This document shows, one piece after another, positions 15,479-24,340 of a DNA stretch of 32,228 nt (position 1 is its first letter; every line of letters starts with the position of its first letter). The notes below the pieces were generated by a model, which saw nothing but the letters and a program-made list of their open reading frames with translations, was not told where the DNA came from and ran no database searches. The DNA is taken from contig QQSA01000097.1 in the NCBI GenBank assembly GCA_003602535.1, forward strand, positions 10,499-42,726, in the 5' to 3' direction. The position numbers were made by a program, and so were the translations under genes. The stretch comes from Candidatus Poseidoniales archaeon (GTDB taxonomy: Archaea > Thermoplasmatota > Poseidoniia > Poseidoniales > Poseidoniaceae).

Positions 15479-16171
15479 ATGAAGTATGGATTCTGCCAGA
15501 GATTCATGGCGGGGAATTGTGTAGCACTCGTCAGTGGTGGAATAGACTCTCCTGTGGCAGTTGCAAGAATGTTGATGCAAGGATGGAAAATTTACCCACT
15601 ACACGCATCACAAGAGCTGATAACGGGCCCAAATGCAGAAAAGAAAACTATCGCATTACTCCGCCATTTTCTAGAGATGGATGGGCCGCTTGGAGAAGCT
15701 GCTAGAGAAAACCTTTCGCGTGAATTAATCGTGGTTCCCGTGGCAGAACAATTATCTCTTTTTACAGAAAAATGGAATCACACAGAATATTTCATCCATA
15801 TGAAGAGATTATTCAATGCTATAGCAACTATTAGAGGTGCTCAAGTTGATGCTACACATGTATTGACTGGAGAAAACTTGGGTCAGGTTTCTAGTCAAAC
15901 ACTAGGTAATTTGGGAGGTGTTGAAATCGCAACACCATTACTTCCTCTTAGACCATTATTGGCATTTGATAAAGTGACAATTATGACAATGGCCCGTAAG
16001 TTAGGAACATTACCGATCAGTGAAGGGCCAGAGGTCTGCGATGCTTTGGGTCCAAGTAAACCAACGACTGTTGCAAATAAAGAATGGTTAGAACAATCAG
16101 AGGAAAGGGCCGGTGGTTTGCACAACCTTGCTGCTACTAGTTTTTCTCAGCTCAGAATAGTGAATCTTTGA
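15479..16171 (+). CDS. ThiI-like PP-loop sulfurtransferase, catalytic domain only
   Basis: A 230-residue adenylating enzyme. VALVSGGIDSPVAV (SGGIDS at 19-24) is the PP-loop; 'THVLTGENLGQVSSQTLGNL' and 'ATPLLPLRPLLAFDK' are ThiI signatures. The cysteine in 'EGPEVCDALGPSKPTT' sits where ThiI has its conserved C-terminal Cys motif. Normal ThiI starts with a ferredoxin-like and a THUMP domain that hold tRNA; both are absent, and the region upstream is a promoter, so this is not a truncation by the window. It could make 4-thiouridine with a separate tRNA-binding partner, or serve another sulfur transfer. ATG 15506 is an alternative start. Confidence 0.8.
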   Translation: MKYGFCQRFMAGNCVALVSGGIDSPVAVARMLMQGWKIYPLHASQELITGPNAEKKTIALLRHFLEMDGPLGEAARENLSRELIVVPVAEQLSLFTEKWNHTEYFIHMKRLFNAIATIRGAQVDATHVLTGENLGQVSSQTLGNLGGVEIATPLLPLRPLLAFDKVTIMTMARKLGTLPISEGPEVCDALGPSKPTTVANKEWLEQSEERAGGLHNLAATSFSQLRIVNL

Positions 16172-16178
16172 GACAACC

Positions 16179-16204
16179 GGGTCCCCCCCTTAGGGGGGGT
16201 ACCC
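16179..16204 (+). terminator. G/C-run hairpin after the ThiI-like gene
   Basis: GGGT plus seven C, loop TTA, seven G, a bulged T and ACCC form an 11-bp stem 7 nt after the stop. It is the strongest member of the recurring hairpin type. No T tract directly follows. Confidence 0.5.
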
Positions 16205-16259
16205 GTAGACACTTCCCCGTCGGTCTTTTATGTCAGACTAAACTGGAGGAGGAGAGAGG

Positions 16260-19200
16260 GTGGCCCCAATGAATCATAATAAGAATGCAATTACCGCTTT
16301 GGTTTTCTCATGTTTAATGCTCTTAACTCCATTAGCAGGAGCCGCGAATATCACTAGTTTTGGTGGCGGAACAAGCGAAGTAACAGTCGATGTCAGAGAT
16401 GGTCCTGATTATACAAATAGCGTTGACGGAGTAGTAGTACTACCATCAGGAAACACGGTCACTAGTGCTTCGATGAAGGTTTCAACAGATATGGCCACTC
16501 ATGAGGATTATTCTTCAGTAAATTCAGATAACCAACAGTATGTATGGGACCCTCAATACAACAACCAGCAAACCGAATATTCTACATTGAGTGATTTTAC
16601 ATATAACGCAGATACAGTGAAACTAATCAGTGGAGGATTCTCTACAGACTTTGAAAGAACAGAATCTAATTTCTTTGATGACACAGCTCCTCCTGTAGTG
16701 GAGATGTCTGGCTGGCAACACGGCACCCTATCTCAGTCTACAGTTTTGAATGATAATTGTAACACTGGAAACGATTGTTGGGGTACGAATATGTATGACT
16801 GGGACAATGATTACACCAATGATGATGGTACCTCACAATTCTCATACAGTATGATTTCACCTGCATTGGAAGTCCAACCAGGTTCACCAATTGCTAAATT
16901 TTCTAGTTGGCACGGGCTGCATTGGTCGGAAACAAATCCTGGAACAAACCCAACTAAAACCTACTATGATTGTGGATATGTAATGGTTAGGAGTTCATCC
17001 ACACCGAATTTCAATCCTGCTGATCCATGGACTCATCTTGAATTCGATATCGTTAACTCCACAGGTATCGGTTACTCTAATGGATTATATCCAATAGGTA
17101 ATGGAAATGGTAGGATCCAGACCTGCGACGGACTTCCCACATCCGCTTATGCCCTGGGCGGAGAATCAACTGATTCTACTCTGAATCCTAATGGATGGGG
17201 TACTTTAGCACTTAATCTGGATTCATTCAAAAATAATTATGTCCAATTAAAGTTCGTATTAACACATAATTCCGGTAGTGGTGTACCATATAATGCCACA
17301 ATGCCAGGATGGTTTATCGATGATTTCAGAATGGGAGATCCTCTTCCACAATCTGGTTCTATGACCGTCAAAGGTTTTACTCCAATCCAAAACCCTAACC
17401 CTGGATTCCCTGATGGATACGGTGTTCTCAATATTGAACAAGAAACATCTCCTACTAACTCTCTCACAGTTTCAATCCTTCGTGGTAGTACAACTGAAGT
17501 TGTAGTTGATACGAATGGAAATCAAATGACAGGTTTAGAAGGTCCAATCATCGAACTGTGGGATATTGATTCATCAGAATATCCAGTGGTCGACTTTAAG
17601 TTCGATTTCGATACGGGACAATACAAGTTGTCAACTGCAGTATTACATGGATTTAATGTTGGAACTAGAGTTGGTACTGGTCTAAATGATACAAATGTGA
17701 TATTTGATCCAACAGTAATGGATGGAGTTTGGCAAACATCTGGTGGGGGCCAACCTCTATTCTATACGCCAACAATTTTGGATGATTCATTCAGTGAACC
17801 ATTGTACACATCAAAATTCTCTCAACCAATCGTAGGAGTTACTCCTGTGGTTCTGGATGACTGTAGTGAAGATCCGCATGTTGAATTGAACTTACGTGAC
17901 AATTCAATTATCAATCTAACAGTGGGACAAAAGTGGGTTCCGGCCACTCCAATTTTCGGATTTACCAGCATGGTGTCTTATGAAAATCCATGTGGCATGT
18001 CTGAACTATGGTTCGACTTAGAATTCGGTCACAATGCCGAAGGAGTAACTTTGGATATTGCTGAAGATGGAGATGTTGAATGGGCTATGAATGAACCAGC
18101 ATTTGGAGCATTTGGCCGCCAGACTACTCTTTGGGGTGGATTCATCGATGGAGCTAATCAGGGGATTGATCAGACCACTCTTACATTAAATTCCAATGGT
18201 GAAGCAACAGGTGGAAGTTTCATGCTACCTCTAGATTCTGATGTGAAATTGGCAGATGTAATCTTGTCAGGCAACACTGCTGGAGCCTTTGATTTGTCAC
18301 TTGTAGCTAGTGGCCAAGAAGTAGATCTGGGAACAATGGAAAACAGATCACTGATTGCATACGAAACTGTTTATCCAATGTTTTCTTTGAAGGATGCTTT
18401 GAATAGTCTATTGAATAATCCTCTATTGGCCCCTTCACACATTGATGATTATGGCAATCAATGGGCGACATTCAACTTTGAAGTCGTAAATATCAACGCT
18501 TCAAGCGGCTCCCAGGTTACAGTTAGCAATCTAGATGTGATTTATGATTGGGAAACAACTCTTGACGCCGCTGAAAATTTCGATAGAGAACTCAATCAGG
18601 GAATTGCATTAGGAACTGGAGCGAATGTCGAAGTTCCATTATCACTTTCCGCAGGTAGTGGTGGAGCAGTCAAGTTCTCCGACTTGTCGATTACCACTTC
18701 AACTGGATACGACTCAGCTCTTACCCTTACAGGTAGCCCAGCGGGGTTGTATCCTAACGGTGATATTATTGAGGCAGTTTCAATTCACAGCGTTGATCAA
18801 TCTACTGGAGCCTCATTTGCAGAGTCTAGGTTAAGGATGGAATCGTCAAGTGGGGTTGTCGAATTAGGATTTTCAGAATTATCATCGTTCAGTGAAGTCT
18901 ATGATCCTATGAATTTGGTTACTATGGAATCTTCAACTTACACCAATGTTGGTGATGAGATTCATGTGACTTGGAGATTCAGAATAAACACAGCTTGGGA
19001 AGATACTGCTGAACTTCGTTTGTATGCAAGTTTGATTGCAAGTAATGGAGTGAATGGTTTACCGGGTGCAGTGGTTTTGGCACCTTTAGATGGTAATGCA
19101 ATAGAGAATGATGCAATGATTGAATCTTTCAAACTATTGAATGACGCAGGTGTTGAACAAAATCTGACATCAGCTAGTTCAAATCAGAATATACAATTGG

Positions 19201-22097
19201 TTGGAAGTGTGCGCCTTGAGGGCTTAGATGTTTCACCAGATCCTACTTCGTACAATCTTTCACTACAGCGTTGGAACGTTGAAACAATTAACGGAACTGT
19301 GGTAACAGAATGGGTCGAAGTATCGAATTCAACAGGTGTAATCGGTGGCGATTTTGATTGGAATATCAATCTTGGAGAAAATGCTGCAGGACAGGCAACT
19401 TACCGATTTATGATGGATGGATATGAAGGAGGAGACACCTTGTGCCCACCTTCTCCAATCGTTTCAGATTCAGAATGTGCAATACCGTTCAACCTTTCGA
19501 TTGATACCTTCTCACCTTCATTGGTAAATATCTCAGTTCTGAAATCATCAAACTACGATCCTACAATTTGGTCGAATTGGAGAGGATTAGTTGATGACAC
19601 TTGGGTTCTACCTAATGCGAATCAGAAAGTTAGAGTTTTGGCACAAGATATTCCTATGCCTCCAAGCACTTTAGACATGTACTATTGGGTTGAATATGAC
19701 CACGATGCAGATTCCGACGGAATAGCAGATCCTGATGAGTATCAGCATTTAGTCCTACAAAGTGATGGTAACTTACCAATAGCAAATTACAGTGGAGTCT
19801 TCAGTGATAACGCCAACAAAGGACAAGATCCACCTGGTAAGGTGAGCATCTACATCGAAGGTAATGATGTTGGAGGAAATGCAATTGAGGGAGGCATGCC
19901 AGGCTTCGAAGATGATTTGGTAACTTATGTTTCAATGGATGCAAAGACGCCAAATATCAGAAATTTCTTTATCGAAGATTCTCAAGGTAAGAGATTACAC
20001 AATCCTAACGAAGGAGCCCCTCTGTATATGGGTCCTTGGAATATGACAATGTTCGCTGGTAATGAATACCATCTGATTGTCGAGGCAACCGATGAAAATG
20101 GATGGAGAGATATCAATTATTTCGAAATCGACCTTGGTCCAGAAGACATGGTTGTGTATTATTCACCACGTAATGAATCAGCGTGGACCGATTCAGAAGA
20201 TATTGAGATCATTGAAGCAAGCAATGAGAGCGATGGCCCTCAGGTTCTAAGAATGGATGGCGGTCGACTAATCGATCCATTCGAAGATGAATTCTATCTT
20301 GACCTTCCAATAAGAATGAATTGGGACATTGTTGGCATCGGCTCGACTACCTATGTGCCACAATTGAGAATCAAGGATATGGATCGTGACCCTTCGTTGA
20401 TGAGTGAATCAGGTGGAAGGCACAAGCAGCGATGGGTATACAGTGATGGAATCCAACTTGATTATCGAAATGGAATCACTCCATCATTCACAGATATGTC
20501 TGAACCTTATTCACAAAATATTGAGACTTCATTCGTATTCCCACTGGATACAATTTCATTAGAGGGGCAATACGCATATGTTGAAGGTATAAACAACGGT
20601 GTTTACATCTTGCCTGCTGGTGAATTTACCCTTGAGATAACCAGGCTTGAGGCTACTATGGATCCTCAAAGAGGATACTTCCCTTACCCTGCAGGAGGAG
20701 CGGATGGTTCCAAAACAGATGGTCCTACATTACACACATTCGATGACGGTAGTTTCAACATCAATATCACAGCACCTCCAATTACAAATGAGTATGTTTA
20801 CCAATTTAGGCTAGTCAATCTGCCTGATGGAGCAACTGATGATACAGCAACTATTTGTGAAGGTAACAACGCATTTGGATGTGGTTCCTTCAAGATTAAG
20901 GTAGACGCTTTGCAACCAGATTTGAAAGATGAAACATGGACTGCTAGTTCAGGACTTAATCAAGAAATACTAGCGAATGTCATGCCATCATCCTCAATTC
21001 ATTGTATTGATGTCCAAGCAAAAATCGACGAAAACGCAGCGTTGATAGCAGGAGAAGTAAATTTGAGATGGTTATTCTATTCCGACTCCAAATCAATACC
21101 TCCTGTAACTTGGCCTGTATATGAGAACACATTCAATACTCAGGAAGCACAATCTTATCCGATGGAAGTAGATGTACTTGGAGGAGAGTATCTGGTTTCT
21201 GCAGAATGTGTTGATTTATGGCAGCATCCAGATGATCCAACAAGAAATGATGTCGAAGACCGAGGCATAGACCTGGTTCTATGGATTGAAGGAAGAGATT
21301 CTGCGGGCTGGGCTATCGATGGCGGTGGACCGAATGTCGCCGGCGGAGTCAGTCCAATATACCACTCTGAAGCCGTCAATTCCAGATACCGTTTGGACTA
21401 TGAGCAAGCAACATTCCAAGTAATCGATGTGACATTGTTCCCTAAGAATCCGGAAGTTGGCGATTCTCCTGAATTAGAGATTTCTCTGATAAACGATGGT
21501 AATATCGACGGTAACATTACATTGGAAATCCAATCTGTAAAGGAAGGTGGCTTCCCAACAACAGAGACAACTTATACTACTAGTGAGATTGAGAAAGGTC
21601 AAACTTTGAAAATCTCTGTTGATGATTTAGAGCCATTCGCAAGTTCGACTAGTGGAATGTATTACATTATTATCGATGCAGATACAAATCAGGTTCTGTA
21701 TCAAGGGAATTGGACTAATCGTTCAGATACCTTCAATGTTGCAGAATCTTCTGAAGATGAAGGGTTGTTATCCGGCTCAGGTATGTTGATAGTTGTAGGA
21801 TTAGGTGCTTTGATTCTGATTCTATTAGTTGCGGTTGTGGTATTGGCAAAGCGTAATTCAGATGGTGGGACATATGAGTATGAATATGAATATGAAGCTG
21901 AAGAACAAAAATCTTACGCGGATATTCCAGCAGTAGAGGTTGGTGCTTTAGCAGGTCCACCCGATACCAATGTCGACCCATTAATGGCAGCAGCATTAGC
22001 CGAATTCCCTCAATGGGACCAAGCAACAATTCAGGGCTACTTTGACCAAGGATGGGATATTGACACACTTCGTGATTGGGTTAACAACAACCAGTGA
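16260..22097 (+). CDS. Giant secreted, membrane-anchored surface protein
   Basis: A 1945-residue protein. A signal peptide (hydrophobic core about 10-25, cut after AGA near residue 28) is followed by a very long extracellular part rich in Asn, Asp, Ser, Thr and beta strands, with Cys pairs, many N-glycosylation sequons (NxS/T) and Trp/Asp-rich loops. The first ~350 residues recall the jelly-roll/MAM-like modules of secreted peptidases, but no peptidase motif was seen. Near the C-terminus is a CARDB-like module ('LEISLINDGNIDGNITLEI'). A membrane segment lies at about 1842-1864, then an 80-residue cytoplasmic tail with YEYEYEYE and a final helical unit 'PQWDQATIQGYFDQGWDI'. GGAGGAGGAGAG at 16245-16256 supports GTG 16260; ATG 16269 is possible. 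Likely an S-layer, adhesion or polymer-binding protein. Confidence 0.85.
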   Translation: MAPMNHNKNAITALVFSCLMLLTPLAGAANITSFGGGTSEVTVDVRDGPDYTNSVDGVVVLPSGNTVTSASMKVSTDMATHEDYSSVNSDNQQYVWDPQYNNQQTEYSTLSDFTYNADTVKLISGGFSTDFERTESNFFDDTAPPVVEMSGWQHGTLSQSTVLNDNCNTGNDCWGTNMYDWDNDYTNDDGTSQFSYSMISPALEVQPGSPIAKFSSWHGLHWSETNPGTNPTKTYYDCGYVMVRSSSTPNFNPADPWTHLEFDIVNSTGIGYSNGLYPIGNGNGRIQTCDGLPTSAYALGGESTDSTLNPNGWGTLALNLDSFKNNYVQLKFVLTHNSGSGVPYNATMPGWFIDDFRMGDPLPQSGSMTVKGFTPIQNPNPGFPDGYGVLNIEQETSPTNSLTVSILRGSTTEVVVDTNGNQMTGLEGPIIELWDIDSSEYPVVDFKFDFDTGQYKLSTAVLHGFNVGTRVGTGLNDTNVIFDPTVMDGVWQTSGGGQPLFYTPTILDDSFSEPLYTSKFSQPIVGVTPVVLDDCSEDPHVELNLRDNSIINLTVGQKWVPATPIFGFTSMVSYENPCGMSELWFDLEFGHNAEGVTLDIAEDGDVEWAMNEPAFGAFGRQTTLWGGFIDGANQGIDQTTLTLNSNGEATGGSFMLPLDSDVKLADVILSGNTAGAFDLSLVASGQEVDLGTMENRSLIAYETVYPMFSLKDALNSLLNNPLLAPSHIDDYGNQWATFNFEVVNINASSGSQVTVSNLDVIYDWETTLDAAENFDRELNQGIALGTGANVEVPLSLSAGSGGAVKFSDLSITTSTGYDSALTLTGSPAGLYPNGDIIEAVSIHSVDQSTGASFAESRLRMESSSGVVELGFSELSSFSEVYDPMNLVTMESSTYTNVGDEIHVTWRFRINTAWEDTAELRLYASLIASNGVNGLPGAVVLAPLDGNAIENDAMIESFKLLNDAGVEQNLTSASSNQNIQLVGSVRLEGLDVSPDPTSYNLSLQRWNVETINGTVVTEWVEVSNSTGVIGGDFDWNINLGENAAGQATYRFMMDGYEGGDTLCPPSPIVSDSECAIPFNLSIDTFSPSLVNISVLKSSNYDPTIWSNWRGLVDDTWVLPNANQKVRVLAQDIPMPPSTLDMYYWVEYDHDADSDGIADPDEYQHLVLQSDGNLPIANYSGVFSDNANKGQDPPGKVSIYIEGNDVGGNAIEGGMPGFEDDLVTYVSMDAKTPNIRNFFIEDSQGKRLHNPNEGAPLYMGPWNMTMFAGNEYHLIVEATDENGWRDINYFEIDLGPEDMVVYYSPRNESAWTDSEDIEIIEASNESDGPQVLRMDGGRLIDPFEDEFYLDLPIRMNWDIVGIGSTTYVPQLRIKDMDRDPSLMSESGGRHKQRWVYSDGIQLDYRNGITPSFTDMSEPYSQNIETSFVFPLDTISLEGQYAYVEGINNGVYILPAGEFTLEITRLEATMDPQRGYFPYPAGGADGSKTDGPTLHTFDDGSFNINITAPPITNEYVYQFRLVNLPDGATDDTATICEGNNAFGCGSFKIKVDALQPDLKDETWTASSGLNQEILANVMPSSSIHCIDVQAKIDENAALIAGEVNLRWLFYSDSKSIPPVTWPVYENTFNTQEAQSYPMEVDVLGGEYLVSAECVDLWQHPDDPTRNDVEDRGIDLVLWIEGRDSAGWAIDGGGPNVAGGVSPIYHSEAVNSRYRLDYEQATFQVIDVTLFPKNPEVGDSPELEISLINDGNIDGNITLEIQSVKEGGFPTTETTYTTSEIEKGQTLKISVDDLEPFASSTSGMYYIIIDADTNQVLYQGNWTNRSDTFNVAESSEDEGLLSGSGMLIVVGLGALILILLVAVVVLAKRNSDGGTYEYEYEYEAEEQKSYADIPAVEVGALAGPPDTNVDPLMAAALAEFPQWDQATIQGYFDQGWDIDTLRDWVNNNQ

Positions 22098-22103
22098 TCG
22101 ATT

Positions 22104-22904
22104 ATGAATCTAGATTGGGAAGATATCCATTGGAAAGATCCCGATGGTGGCACAATAGTGCTACACGGATTCTTACCTACTGTGGTTTTACCAAATAAGA
22201 TGAGGCCTAGAATTCAATGGCATGGATTAGCAATTATTGGGTCAAGCGAAGAACCTGAAGTTTGGGAGGAAGAAGAAAAATCTGAGTCCAAAGACCCAGG
22301 AATTAATCTTGATAGTGCCATCCTAAATGGTGGTTTAGATGGCTTATATCTCGAAATGTTATCATGGGGTGTTGAAGGCTTACAAGTAGGTAAATTTCCA
22401 GATCCTGAGCCAAGGCGTTTGCATAAAGCAGCTATGAATCACGGTCGACCAGTTTTCTTCGCAGAACCCGATATGGATGACGAAACGTGGGCTGATTTTT
22501 TGGGTAGAGAGGCTAAAGCAATGACAAGGCCTCTAAAGCTGTTAAGGATTGTTTTTACTTCGAGGAGATGGCGAAAAGGAATCAAGAAAATGCGTAAGCA
22601 TATTGTTGAACAACCTCCAAGGGAACCGGATGGTTTGCAAGCGGCAAGTGCTCTTGCTGCTACATGGTGGTTATTGAACCGTCAAAATTCCGAAGAAGAA
22701 TTGAATTTGGAGAAGGATCTAAGATTAGCAAGTAGATTGCGTGGTGGATTAGCATCTCTAAGAAAGGAACATGGAGATGATGCGGTACTACTGGTGCCGA
22801 TACAACAGGCCAGCAAAGAATCTATCCTTTTTGCACTGGATACTATTCCTGAAGCAGAGGAGAGTTCATCACTCTCCGGTTCTTCGGATAAAGAGGAGGA
22901 GTGA
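22104..22904 (+). CDS. Uncharacterised protein, possibly a degenerate TraB relative
   Basis: A 266-residue soluble protein with an acidic stretch near residues 52-65 and an acidic C-terminus (EEESSSLSGSSDKEEE in part). No motif is certain. The order 'GGLDGLYLEML', 'HKAAMNHGRPVFFAEPDMDD', then 'DLRLASRLRGGL' followed by 'DDAVLLVPIQQ' recalls TraB/PrgY proteins (ELD strand, gA-v-l-DRdi, then ERD-xxMA and VVGAGH), but the key GxxH and ERD residues are missing. This is a weak resemblance by eye. It starts 6 nt after the surface-protein stop and ends 2 nt before the TBP-like gene, so it is probably co-transcribed with both. Confidence 0.6.
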   Translation: MNLDWEDIHWKDPDGGTIVLHGFLPTVVLPNKMRPRIQWHGLAIIGSSEEPEVWEEEEKSESKDPGINLDSAILNGGLDGLYLEMLSWGVEGLQVGKFPDPEPRRLHKAAMNHGRPVFFAEPDMDDETWADFLGREAKAMTRPLKLLRIVFTSRRWRKGIKKMRKHIVEQPPREPDGLQAASALAATWWLLNRQNSEEELNLEKDLRLASRLRGGLASLRKEHGDDAVLLVPIQQASKESILFALDTIPEAEESSSLSGSSDKEEE

Positions 22905-22906
22905 GA

Positions 22907-23446
22907 ATGGGCGCACAAAATAACATCGAAGTTAGGGTCGAGAATCTTCTAGTTCGATTCACTCCATCGCCTCCTGTTGACCTTGAAGAGGCTGTAGAGC
23001 GCCTTGGAGGAGTAAAGAACGGCGATGTGATTATCAAGATGCTAGATGTTCCTCGTGCAACTTTAATCATCGATGAAGAAGGCCGTATTATTGTTCACGG
23101 GACTCATCGAATAGAAGCTGCTAGAGCAGCAGCAAAAGAAATGCTTCTCCGCATGGGCCGTGATGATTCTGGATTGGTTGCTGAATTAGGACCCATTGTG
23201 GCATCATTCAATTTCGGAGAAGTGGTTCCAATCCACAATTTACGAATGAATTTAGGTAGCGGGACTACTTCAATAGATGAAAGATTAGGTTGCCTGAGGT
23301 TAAACGATACAAGACACGATCTCGAATTGCTAATCTGGGCTGATGGTCGTTGTGTTGCTTTGAACGCTCGCCATCAAAACATGGTTGCCATGGCGGCAGT
23401 GCATTGGAAATCTAAATTTGCAAATAAAAAATCGCTCAAGGCGTGA
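22907..23446 (+). CDS. Divergent TATA-binding protein homologue
   Basis: A 179-residue protein with the two-repeat TBP pattern. Repeat 1: 'VENLLVRFTPSPPVDLEEAVERL', 'PRATLIIDEEGRIIVHG', then helix 'EAARAAAKEML'. Repeat 2: 'PIVASFNFGEVVPIHNLRMNL' to 'LLIWADGRCVALNARH'. The length matches archaeal TBP. The aromatic residues that kink TATA DNA are largely gone: canonical 'LIFSSGK' is LIIDEEG in repeat 1 and LIWADG in repeat 2. It is either a specialised TBP or a TBP-fold protein with changed DNA contacts. AGGAGG (22894-22899) precedes ATG 22907 by 7 nt; the in-frame GTG at 22901 is too close. It lies between the surface-protein operon genes and the TatD relative. Confidence 0.75.
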   Translation: MGAQNNIEVRVENLLVRFTPSPPVDLEEAVERLGGVKNGDVIIKMLDVPRATLIIDEEGRIIVHGTHRIEAARAAAKEMLLRMGRDDSGLVAELGPIVASFNFGEVVPIHNLRMNLGSGTTSIDERLGCLRLNDTRHDLELLIWADGRCVALNARHQNMVAMAAVHWKSKFANKKSLKA

Positions 23447-23451
23447 GATTT

Positions 23452-24294
23452 ATGGATTGGAAAGGGCCAATCCTTGACAATCATTTCCATCTTAATCGTG
23501 AAGGAAGATACTTAGATGCAGCTAGAGATTTTTTGAGAGTAGGAGGAACCGATTTAGTTTTGGTCCATTGTCCTGATTTTGCTAAACCTCCTACTACCAG
23601 AGATGGGCACAAATCATCGTATGCCAATACAATTTCAATGGCCGAAGAAGTTAGAAAACTTGGATTAAATGTTCGTGTCATACTTGGCCCGCATCCTGCA
23701 GCATTCGCTCACCAATTCGAAACATTGGGCGATCGAGCTGAGGAAAATTACTGGGACAGTATCGAAACTGCTCTTGATTTTGTTCATGAAGGTAAGGCGC
23801 ATGGAGTTGGAGAAGTAGGTAGGCCTCATTGGAAAGTTTCTGATGAGATTTGGCAACGATCAAATGCGTTACTTCTAGAAACTATGGAAATGGCTGCGAA
23901 AGAAAGCATACCACTGCAACTTCACGTTGAAGGAGAATCTGATGAAACATATGGTGAATTAGCATCGATGGCGGATAAGGCAGGGTTGTCACGTGAACGT
24001 TTAGTCAGACACTATGCTCCACCAAGGGTAGAATCTTCTTACACCCAAGGAATAACTCCAAGTGTACTCGCAGGTAGTGGTTCAATTGAGGAATTAATGT
24101 CGACATATGACAACTCCTCACATGGTTTCATGCTTGAAACCGACTACATGGATGACCCGCGAAGACCGGGGGCAGTTCTTGGTCCAAAAACAGTTCCAAA
24201 AAGAACTAGACAATTGCTCGCAGCAGGTTTAGATGAAGAGATTCTGTATTGTTGTCATAGGGATTTACCTGACCGTATATATGGTCCATACTAA
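23452..24294 (+). CDS. TatD-related metal-dependent hydrolase (archaeal COG1099 type)
   Basis: A 280-residue TIM-barrel amidohydrolase-type protein. 'ILDNHFHLNREG' carries the first metal HxH; 'VILGPHPA' and 'GVGEVGRPHW' (Glu ligand), 'LQLHVEGESDE' and 'LVRHYAPP' supply the following ligands, and 'MLETDYMDDPRRPGAVLGPK' the final Asp with the family's D-P-rrPgaVlgPktVP run. The family is called TatD-related deoxyribonuclease; the archaeal branch is not well studied. ATG 23452 is used; GTG 23443 overlaps the preceding stop (GTGA) and is also possible. Confidence 0.88.
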   Translation: MDWKGPILDNHFHLNREGRYLDAARDFLRVGGTDLVLVHCPDFAKPPTTRDGHKSSYANTISMAEEVRKLGLNVRVILGPHPAAFAHQFETLGDRAEENYWDSIETALDFVHEGKAHGVGEVGRPHWKVSDEIWQRSNALLLETMEMAAKESIPLQLHVEGESDETYGELASMADKAGLSRERLVRHYAPPRVESSYTQGITPSVLAGSGSIEELMSTYDNSSHGFMLETDYMDDPRRPGAVLGPKTVPKRTRQLLAAGLDEEILYCCHRDLPDRIYGPY

Positions 24295-24340
24295 CCAAGA
24301 CTTCTTGACCTTAATTCACCTCGGGTTATTTGGTGGAACT

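Noticed and set aside
15193-15705. 170-codon plus-strand frame across thioesterase and ThiI-like starts
   Set aside because: It is antisense to the thioesterase and out of frame with the PP-loop protein; both overlapped genes have family motifs.
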